Assembly (NCBI GenBank): GCA_913020295.1
Contig: CAJWAA010000012.1
Coordinates: 1 to 64,000, forward strand
Source: an uncultured Flavobacteriaceae bacterium
GTDB lineage: Bacteria > Bacteroidota > Bacteroidia > Flavobacteriales > Flavobacteriaceae
Length of the DNA: 64,000 bases
Direction of reading: 5' to 3'
Made by a program: the position numbers and the translations under genes. The notes beneath the pieces are model-generated. The model was not told the DNA's origin. It was given only the letters and a program-made list of their open reading frames with translations, and searched no databases. Below, in pieces: positions 57,851-64,000 of the stretch (its first letter is position 1; the number at the start of each line of letters is the position of its first letter).

Positions 57851-58707
57851 GTTTTATGAATGATCTCAGGTACAGGTTTGCTACTTTTTCTGTTGCAGAA
57901 AAAATCATTTTATTAAATGTGATTTGTTTTGTAATACCCAAGCTTCTTAACGTCCTTCTCTTTTTGTTCAATATTCCAAATATTGCTTATATGGATTGGC
58001 TCCAACTTTCTCCCAATCTTGGGACTTTTATTACAAGACCTTGGACACTGATCAGCTACAGCTTTATCCACAGTGATTTTTTTCATTTATTATGGAATAT
58101 GGTACTTCTTTTTTATGCCGGACGTTTACTTTTAAATTTATTTCCGGATGAAATATTGATTAATAATTATTTTTTGGGAGTTATCTCGGGAGGAATTATT
58201 TTTATTACAAGTTATGTTCTGTTTCCTGTTTTCGCTGGAACTTATCCAACAATGATAGGAGCTTCAGCGGGAGTAATGGCTGTATTCATTTTCATCTGTA
58301 CTTATACCCCCAACCAGGAGATACGTTTTTTCCTTATCAACTTAAGATTAAAGTATTTGGGTATTGCATTCTTTTTCCTTGATATCATCCAGATCCCATA
58401 CGGCAATGCAGGAGGTCATTTGGCCCATATTGGAGGAGCGCTATTGGGCTTTTATTATGCCAGACAGTTGGGAGTCGGCAAGGATATTGGGACAAGATTC
58501 CAAATTGGTTGGCAGGCACTTTTTAAAAGAAAATATCTCAAAACCGTCTACCGAGCACCTCAAAAGAATTCAACTTCATCAAAAAAAACCAGTCATGGAG
58601 TTAGTCAAAGTAAGATTGATACCATTCTAGACAAAATCAGTAAGTCTGGTTATGAGAGCCTTAGTAAAGAAGAAAAAGACTATTTATTCAGGGCTGGAAA
58701 AGAATAA
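57847..58707 (+). CDS. Rhomboid family intramembrane serine protease, copy 2
   Basis: A 286-residue polytopic protein. The motifs are SDFFHLLWNMVLLFYAG, MIGASAGVMAVF (GxSx with the catalytic Ser, A replacing the usual second Gly) and GGHLAHIGGALLGFYYA (His). A basic tail of about 75 residues follows, ending in KDYLFRAGKE. The ATG at 57847 is used (ATGA overlap with copy 1), although a GTG at 57838 is in frame. Copies 1 and 2 are clearly diverged. Confidence 0.92.
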   Translation: MSFMNDLRYRFATFSVAEKIILLNVICFVIPKLLNVLLFLFNIPNIAYMDWLQLSPNLGTFITRPWTLISYSFIHSDFFHLLWNMVLLFYAGRLLLNLFPDEILINNYFLGVISGGIIFITSYVLFPVFAGTYPTMIGASAGVMAVFIFICTYTPNQEIRFFLINLRLKYLGIAFFFLDIIQIPYGNAGGHLAHIGGALLGFYYARQLGVGKDIGTRFQIGWQALFKRKYLKTVYRAPQKNSTSSKKTSHGVSQSKIDTILDKISKSGYESLSKEEKDYLFRAGKE

Positions 58708-58712
58708 CATCC

Positions 58713-59744
58713 GTGGGACAATCGAATAAGCCTTTAGTTATGAAATTAAATTTTTTGCTAAAAGTTCTAATGTTGATCAATTTAATTTTGTTGATCCTTC
58801 AGCTTTTCCTGATGGGTGCTTTTTGGGATTTTTACCTATACCCATTCCTTAATTTGATGGTTCCTGTAATTGCAGTAATAAACATATTTTTTTTTATTTT
58901 CTGGATTATCAAATTTAAATGGCCTTTTCTTCTTTTTGTTTTTTCAATTTTGATTGGATTTAAGGATTGGGAAAAACTTTACAAATTTCCCAATAATGCC
59001 ATTCCCATTTCTAACGGGATTAAAGTGATGAGTTTTAATGTTAGGTTGTTTAATAGTTTTAAATGGATTGACACCAATTCAGTTCCACAATCTATAGAAA
59101 GTTTTATAAACAAAGAAAACCCTGATTTGGTCTGTCTACAGGAGTATTCAAAAGAGTTCAGTCCAATGTTTAAAAATTATCCACATCAATACACAGCTCC
59201 TTCAAAAAAAGATGGTAATAATGGACTCTGTATTTTATCCAAATACCCTCTCGAAAATCGAGCTCGATTGGACTTTGAGAATTCTGATAACAGTGCCCTT
59301 TATGCTGAATTTTATTACAAAAAAGATAGTGTTAGAATCTATAATGTTCATTTGGAATCATTGAGAATTAATTTAAAGGATACGCTTTTTACTCAAGAAC
59401 ATTCTCAAAAATTTTTAGACAGAATTCAGTCTGTTATTAAAGAACAGGAGCTACAAATTGATCTTTTCGAAAAGATTGATAAAAAAAATAATTACCCAAC
59501 GATCATTTGTACAGATCTAAATAATAATGCTTTTTCAAGTGTTTATAAACGTTTAAAAGATGATCGTTCAGATGCTTTTGTTATTTCTGGTGATGGCCTA
59601 GGAGCTACATATAAATTAGCTTATTTTCCATTCAGAATCGACTTTATTTTTGTCGATAAAAAATTTAAAGTGATTAATTTTGAAACTCATGACCTCAAGT
59701 TATCGGATCATAAACCTATTTCTGCATTGTTAGAGTGGAAATAA
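58713..59744 (+). CDS. Endonuclease/exonuclease/phosphatase family membrane protein
   Basis: A 343-residue protein. Three hydrophobic helices form the first 95 residues. The EEP catalytic domain follows, with VMSFNVRLFN, PDLVCLQEYSKEFS (Glu metal ligand), IYNVHLES, CTDLNNNAFSSVYKRL and LSDHKPISALLEW (catalytic His). Family members cut nucleic acid or phosphodiesters, or remove phosphates; the substrate is unknown. The start is GTG at 58713 after rhomboid copy 2 (5 nt). The active domain's position relative to the membrane cannot be fixed. Confidence 0.87.
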   Translation: MGQSNKPLVMKLNFLLKVLMLINLILLILQLFLMGAFWDFYLYPFLNLMVPVIAVINIFFFIFWIIKFKWPFLLFVFSILIGFKDWEKLYKFPNNAIPISNGIKVMSFNVRLFNSFKWIDTNSVPQSIESFINKENPDLVCLQEYSKEFSPMFKNYPHQYTAPSKKDGNNGLCILSKYPLENRARLDFENSDNSALYAEFYYKKDSVRIYNVHLESLRINLKDTLFTQEHSQKFLDRIQSVIKEQELQIDLFEKIDKKNNYPTIICTDLNNNAFSSVYKRLKDDRSDAFVISGDGLGATYKLAYFPFRIDFIFVDKKFKVINFETHDLKLSDHKPISALLEWK

Positions 59745-59747
59745 AAA

Positions 59748-60347
59748 TTAGTTTTTGAATTGAACTAGATATTCCAAACTCTGAGGTCCCAAATTAAATA
59801 GCAAGTCCAGTACACTAAGGTTATTTATAAACCCGTGTTTGGATTGAAAAACTTGCTGGTAACGTGGATTTTCCTTTTTAAACTTGTTTTTTGCGATTAT
59901 CAAATCGGTAAACTCATTTATAGCTTTTATATTCTCATGAAGGCTCACAGGAGCATCCAAAAGTGAAAGAATTTTTTTGATTAAGCATATATTAAAGTTC
60001 ATCAGTTTTTCAAATTTTTGATGATAAAAAGGATGAAAATCATCCTCGTAAAATTCAAAAAAAGGTGACGAACGATAGGCAGTTTCTAAAGATTTCCAGT
60101 GGTTTTTTTGCCAATCATTTTCATAATGAATGGCAACCGACTTATCGAGTTGACGGTGTTTTGTTTTGGTGTGCACGATTGGGATGGTTAATTTTAGCTT
60201 TCCGTTGGGACCGTATATTTCAGTACGATTACGAAAGGTTTGTTTTTGGTAGGGTTTGTCTGTTATCAAAAGAACTTTTTTTTGGGATACCAACCAAGCC
60301 ATATAGTGAATGTTGGGGAGGTATGCTGGGCAAACTCCAACCAGCAT
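59748..60347 (-). CDS. WbqC-like family protein
   Basis: A 199-residue protein. It matches WbqC in PAYLPNIHYMAWL, QKQTFRNRTEIYGPNGKLKLTIPI and ENDWQKNHWKSLETAYRSSPFFEFY. WbqC-like proteins are found in O-antigen and glycopeptide gene clusters, but function is not established; here it is in a housekeeping operon. It overlaps the lepB stop by one nucleotide (TGATG), so it is likely translated by coupling. Confidence 0.87.
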   Translation of the reverse strand: MLVGVCPAYLPNIHYMAWLVSQKKVLLITDKPYQKQTFRNRTEIYGPNGKLKLTIPIVHTKTKHRQLDKSVAIHYENDWQKNHWKSLETAYRSSPFFEFYEDDFHPFYHQKFEKLMNFNICLIKKILSLLDAPVSLHENIKAINEFTDLIIAKNKFKKENPRYQQVFQSKHGFINNLSVLDLLFNLGPQSLEYLVQFKN

Positions 60348-62050
60348 CAGTTCTGTTTTTTGCTTTTTCGCTTTCGATAAAATACATAAGCTTGCCAGAT
60401 CCCGATTATTATTATAAAATATGGAAAGTAGGAAACTCTTTTCCCGGAACCACCAACGGTAGAAAAGACCCTATCCCATCGGACTTTCCAATTACTTATA
60501 CCATCATTGAGCCCATCAATACTGAACCAAATAAAAACGGGTTTTCCAACGATGTGATCCTCCGGAACAAACCCCCAAAAACGACTGTCTTCGGAACGAT
60601 GGCGGTTATCACCCATCATCCAGTAATAATCCATTTTAAACTCGTATTGAGTACTTTTCTTTCCATTGATTAGTATGGTGTTGCCATTAGTTTTGAGATT
60701 GTTTTTTTCATAATCAACAATTATTTTTTTGTAAAGAGGTAGGTTATCTTTGTTAATATCTACTTTTTCTCCTGCTTTTGGAATTACAATGGGGCCAAAA
60801 TTGTCTTGGTTCCAGTTAAATGGAATTTTATTGGGAAAAAAGGATGAGTTAGGAGTTTTTATCTTTTGGTTTCTTTGGACAACACTATCAACCCAAATTT
60901 GTTCTTTAATTTTTTCGGCCTCTTTTAGCGTTAAATTCAAATCTTTTGTTTTTTCAAGAATTTCACTTGCTATCAAACCTAAGGATCTCACCAGATCAAT
61001 TGGTAAACCAGTATGTCGGGTTATCACTGTAAAATTTTCTTGACTATTTCCTTGGGCTCCAACCAAATAGGGGGCGAGCTTGGCGTAGGTGTTTTGAGAA
61101 ATGTTTTCAATTCGGAAACTTCGGTGAAAATCTTTAATCCCCAGACTAAGTAGTTTATTGGAAGAAATACCTTTACTACCATATGCTTTAAAATTATATT
61201 GAACTTTAGCCCTATCAGGTAAAATGTTTTTTATTCCATTGATGTGAACATAACCATCAATAATTTCGAGCGTATCCCCGGCAATTCCCAAACATCTTTT
61301 GACGTAATTCGATTTTTTGTCTAGTGGTTTTTTAACTCCTGCCTCTTTGACAAAAAATCTTCTAACTGTATCAGCAGGCCAATTGAATACTACAATATCA
61401 TTTCTTTTGATCTTTTGAATCCTTGGGAGCCTTAAGTAAGGCAATTGAGGATGGTTGGAATATGACCTTAACTTAAGTATAGGAAGGGTATCGTGAACCA
61501 TAGGAAATGCAAATGTGGTTGTAGGAATTCTAGCACCATAATGGAATTTACTGACAAACAAAAAGTCACCGATTAAAAGTGATTTTTCAAGCGATCCTGT
61601 TGGAATAATATAGGGTTGAAAAAAGTAATTATGTACAAAAGTTGCTGCCACTATTGCAAAAACAATAGAACCGATCCATTCACTTAAAGCAGATCTCGAA
61701 ATTAGTTTTTTGTCGGAAATATATTTTGGGTTTTTTTGATAATTGATGGTATAGATGTAAAACCCCAAACTTGCGATAGCCAACACACCATCCAAGATTT
61801 TGTTTTTCCCAAAATATTTTACAGTATCAATCCACAATACCATAAATATCATCAGGTTGATCACAGGGAGAAATAACAAAAATACCCACCACCAAGGGCG
61901 GTGGATGATCTTTAGTAAAATGATGGCATTGTATATCGGGACAATTGCTTTCCATGGTGATTCACCTGAAGCTTTATATAACCTCCAGGTCCCTAAGAAG
62001 TGAACAACTTGTATTATCAAGGCGAAAAGAATCCATTGAATTTCACTCAT
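60347..62050 (-). CDS. lepB: Signal peptidase I, long form
   Basis: A 567-residue protein, about twice the E. coli length. The N-terminal 110 residues are a hydrophobic region similar to DUF5684, and the catalytic domain follows. The nucleophile is S153 in IPTGSLEKSLLIGDFLFVSK and the general base K251 in VKRCLGIAGDTLE. A large insert (about 270-475) follows, and then MMGDNRHRSEDSRFWGFVPEDHIVG. It cleaves secreted-protein signal peptides outside the inner membrane. The insert is of unknown role. Confidence 0.94.
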   Translation of the reverse strand: MSEIQWILFALIIQVVHFLGTWRLYKASGESPWKAIVPIYNAIILLKIIHRPWWWVFLLFLPVINLMIFMVLWIDTVKYFGKNKILDGVLAIASLGFYIYTINYQKNPKYISDKKLISRSALSEWIGSIVFAIVAATFVHNYFFQPYIIPTGSLEKSLLIGDFLFVSKFHYGARIPTTTFAFPMVHDTLPILKLRSYSNHPQLPYLRLPRIQKIKRNDIVVFNWPADTVRRFFVKEAGVKKPLDKKSNYVKRCLGIAGDTLEIIDGYVHINGIKNILPDRAKVQYNFKAYGSKGISSNKLLSLGIKDFHRSFRIENISQNTYAKLAPYLVGAQGNSQENFTVITRHTGLPIDLVRSLGLIASEILEKTKDLNLTLKEAEKIKEQIWVDSVVQRNQKIKTPNSSFFPNKIPFNWNQDNFGPIVIPKAGEKVDINKDNLPLYKKIIVDYEKNNLKTNGNTILINGKKSTQYEFKMDYYWMMGDNRHRSEDSRFWGFVPEDHIVGKPVFIWFSIDGLNDGISNWKVRWDRVFSTVGGSGKRVSYFPYFIIIIGIWQAYVFYRKRKSKKQN

Positions 62051-62054
62051 ATGA

Positions 62055-62753
62055 TCATAAATTTAGTAGGTCATCCATCTTAAAAATACCTTTTTTACCA
62101 ACAATCCATTCAGCAGCGATAACGGCACCAACTGCAAACCCTTCTCGATTACGTGCTTTATGTTCGATTTTGATTTCATCTATCAGGGATTTGTATTTAA
62201 TACTGTGGATACCTGGTATTTCACCCTCCCTTAACGATTGAATAAACACGCTGTCTTTTGTCTCCTTACTTATGCTCCATTTATTGAGATCACTGTTTTC
62301 AATGATACCCTCTGCAAGTGTTATGGCGGTTCCACTGGGGGCATCCAATTTGTGGATGTGGTGTTTTTCCTCAATCGAAACGATGTATTCTTTGTGAGGG
62401 AGCATCATCTGAGCCAAGACTTTATTTAACTTAAAAAAGAGATTAACTCCAATACTAAAATTGGATGAATACAGAAAAGCAGTATTGTTGTTATGGGCAT
62501 TTTGGGTTACTCGATGATAGGCATCCAACCAACCTGTAGTTCCACAAACGACAGGGACTTCTTGATTCAAAGCTCTGTTGATATTTTCAACCGCAGCATC
62601 AGGGATACTAAAGTTAATAGCGACGTCAGCTTCCTGGAGTTTTCCCTCGTTGAGATTTTTATCTACTTTACAAACTATGTTATGGCCTCTCTCCAAAGCA
62701 ATTTGTTCTATTGCTTTGCCCATTCTTCCATAACCTAATAATGCAAACTTCAT
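62055..62753 (-). CDS. dapB: 4-hydroxy-tetrahydrodipicolinate reductase
   Basis: A 232-residue enzyme. It has LGYGRMGKAIE (dinucleotide site), VVCGTTGW and the catalytic EEKHHIHKLDAPSGTA. It reduces the cyclic intermediate in diaminopimelate/lysine synthesis, the step before dapD. It sits 4 nt from lepB and 9 nt after the DUF5683 gene, within the parB unit. Confidence 0.97.
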   Translation of the reverse strand: MKFALLGYGRMGKAIEQIALERGHNIVCKVDKNLNEGKLQEADVAINFSIPDAAVENINRALNQEVPVVCGTTGWLDAYHRVTQNAHNNNTAFLYSSNFSIGVNLFFKLNKVLAQMMLPHKEYIVSIEEKHHIHKLDAPSGTAITLAEGIIENSDLNKWSISKETKDSVFIQSLREGEIPGIHSIKYKSLIDEIKIEHKARNREGFAVGAVIAAEWIVGKKGIFKMDDLLNL

Positions 62754-62762
62754 ATGTTTATT

Positions 62763-63314
62763 TTAAAGTTTGACAAAGACTTTAAGACCAATATTGGTGT
62801 CCGTACTGTATAAGTCGGGCTCAAATTTAGGCTTAATACTTAAGTTCTCTTTAACGTTAAATTGCATCAGATGAGCACTTACGTTGGCATCCAAAATATT
62901 TAACATATAAGTTCCTAATATAAAGAGAAATGACATATCTCTGTAGTTTTTGTGAAATTTCATTCCTTCTAATAATTTACTTTTATTAGGAATCAGTTTG
63001 ATGAATTCGTCATCTCTGTAACCATTATTCCTTCTTTTGTAAGCAGTTCTATAGCGGTCCATTTCTCTCTGATTATGAACATATCCATAAACGGATGCTC
63101 CAATAGCAGCATAAACAAATGGCACTTTCCAAGTTTTACCCATGTAAATTTGACCCAAGCCTGGGAGTACAGCAGAATAAAATGCGGCTTTGGAAGGAGT
63201 CAAGGGACTTTCTATCAGTTTTTGTTTTCGGGTCTTCTTCTCTTGGGTTAGTTGTTGAGCAAAAACTTGGAAATTAAGTAATATGAGAATTGGGATAAAG
63301 ACTTTAGTCTTCAC
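62763..63314 (-). CDS. DUF5683 family protein
   Basis: A 183-residue protein with a signal peptide (MKTKVFIPILILLNFQVFAQ). The body carries the DUF5683 motif SKAAFYSAVLPGLGQIYMGKTWKVPFVYAAIGAS and then MDRYRTAYKRRNNGY. Two hydrophobic segments suggest a membrane association. Function is unknown. The start overlaps the parB stop by 11 nt. It is next to dapB, an order often kept in Flavobacteriia. Confidence 0.87.
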   Translation of the reverse strand: MKTKVFIPILILLNFQVFAQQLTQEKKTRKQKLIESPLTPSKAAFYSAVLPGLGQIYMGKTWKVPFVYAAIGASVYGYVHNQREMDRYRTAYKRRNNGYRDDEFIKLIPNKSKLLEGMKFHKNYRDMSFLFILGTYMLNILDANVSAHLMQFNVKENLSIKPKFEPDLYSTDTNIGLKVFVKL

Positions 63315-64000
63315 GTTTGATTTTTTTTAAAATATCGTTGAGATCTTTTTGAGAATTGAATGGTACTTGAATGGTGCCTTTCCCCCTTTCGGTTACTTTG
63401 ATAGCGACTGAAGTGTTTAAGTAATTTTTAAGTTCATTTTCAGCGTTATCATAAAAAACCAATCGGGAGGCTTTTGTTTTTATAATAGATTGACCCTTTT
63501 TGACTTTTTGAACTATTAATTCGGTTGCTCTGACGGAGAGGGATCGAGCAATGATCTTTTCATATATTTCGAGTTGTTTTTCACTTTCCTCAATGTTGAT
63601 TAAAGCCCTGCCATGGCCCATTGAGAGAAACCCATCCCTCATTCCTGTTTGTATAATGGGATCCAATTTCAGTAAACGCATATAGTTAGCTATGGTAGAC
63701 CTTTTCTTTCCAACTCTTTCACTCAATTGTTTTTGTGTGAGCTGGATTTCGTTGATTAATCGTTGGTAGGATAGTGCAATTTCAATTGGATCTAAATCTT
63801 TTCTTTGAATATTTTCAACCAAAGCCATTTCCAATGTCTCTTGGTCATTGGCAACTCTAACAAAGGCGGGGATGGTTTTTAAACCAATTGATTTTGAAGC
63901 TCGATAACGACGTTCTCCAGATACTAATTGGTATTGATTTCTTCCTAATTTTCTAACAGTAACAGGTTGAATAATACCCAAAGTTTTAATAGATTCTGCC
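63304..64000 (-). CDS. ParB/Spo0J family chromosome partition protein, N-terminus beyond window
   Basis: The C-terminal 231 residues of ParB, continuing off the right edge; the visible frame begins AESIKTLGIIQPV. It shows the CTP-binding motif GERRYRASK, ENIQRKDLDPIE, and a helix-turn-helix (LTQKQLSERVGKKRSTIANYMRLL). A C-terminal dimerisation part (IQVPFNSQKDLNDILKKIK) completes it. ParB spreads from parS and works with ParA in chromosome segregation. parA would be expected just outside the window. No parS site was identified here. Confidence 0.93.
   Translation of the reverse strand, partial: AESIKTLGIIQPVTVRKLGRNQYQLVSGERRYRASKSIGLKTIPAFVRVANDQETLEMALVENIQRKDLDPIEIALSYQRLINEIQLTQKQLSERVGKKRSTIANYMRLLKLDPIIQTGMRDGFLSMGHGRALINIEESEKQLEIYEKIIARSLSVRATELIVQKVKKGQSIIKTKASRLVFYDNAENELKNYLNTSVAIKVTERGKGTIQVPFNSQKDLNDILKKIKRED

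Noticed and set aside
60065-60673. A 202-codon open frame on the plus strand
   Set aside because: It is antisense to WbqC and lepB genes, both with clear motifs, and has no domain of its own.

Overview
The window looks like chromosomal core sequence from a member of the Bacteroidota, most likely family Flavobacteriaceae. The evidence is: promoter-like sites of the Bacteroidota type (TTG, 18-21 nt spacer, TAnnTTTG); almost no Shine-Dalgarno sequences; and lineage-typical genes such as gldI, bshC, DUF4295 after rpmB-rpmG, DUF5606, DUF5683, DUF3810, DUF368, OstA-like and WbqC-like proteins. Base composition is AT-rich, and by eye more so in the right half. I see no rRNA, tRNA, CRISPR array, insertion sequence, prophage or defence island. 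Two genes run off the edges: a sodium:solute symporter on the left and parB on the right.

Layout. 1-1423: symporter fragment and recR, divergent. 1424-1946: a 523-nt AT-rich gap. 1947-19757, plus strand: E2 acyltransferase, DEDDh exonuclease, FAH-family enzyme, cinA, then rpmB-rpmG-DUF4295 closed by a terminator, then ftsY, an alpha/beta hydrolase, rimO, bshC, guaA, a LysM lipid- or wall-associated protein, pyrG, yidC and mnmA. 19754-24921: lysA (minus), sucC and hsp20 (plus), uvrB (minus). 25037-26098: an unrecognised protein with kinase-like motifs. 26095-31339, minus: dapD, glycosyltransferase, tsaC-like, cca, heme A synthase and a pRiA4b ORF-3-like protein. 31421-33647, plus: ruvX, def, DUF5606, mazG. 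33665-51238, minus: nrnA, gldI, cyclophilin-FKBP fusion, DUF3810, rRNA methyltransferase, relA/spoT, fur-like, purA, OstA-like, aminotransferase, TPR protein, two DUF368 membrane proteins, aroE and DUF349. 51359-53574: ndk against DUF721, lipoprotein and recF. 53705-59744, plus: TPR, ribH, a small membrane protein, mutL, two rhomboids, EEP phosphatase. 59748-64000, minus: parB, DUF5683, dapB, lepB, WbqC-like.

Functionally this is housekeeping: nucleotide synthesis (guaA, pyrG, purA, ndk), lysine/diaminopimelate synthesis through succinylated intermediates (dapD, dapB, lysA), envelope biogenesis and secretion (yidC, ftsY, lepB, OstA-like, gldI), tRNA and ribosome modification (mnmA, rimO, tsaC, cca), DNA repair (recR, recF, uvrB, mutL) and the stringent response (relA/spoT). 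gldI suggests a gliding/type IX secretion lineage.

I did not find an obvious new multi-gene system. The observations most worth following are: (i) the 353-residue protein at 25037-26098, whose spaced motifs suggest an unrecognised protein-kinase-like fold; (ii) at least eight genes whose predicted promoter -7 box lies only 4-8 nt before the start codon, suggesting leaderless mRNAs; (iii) three convergent gene pairs whose stop codons overlap by exactly four bases; (iv) a MutL with a degenerate endonuclease motif.
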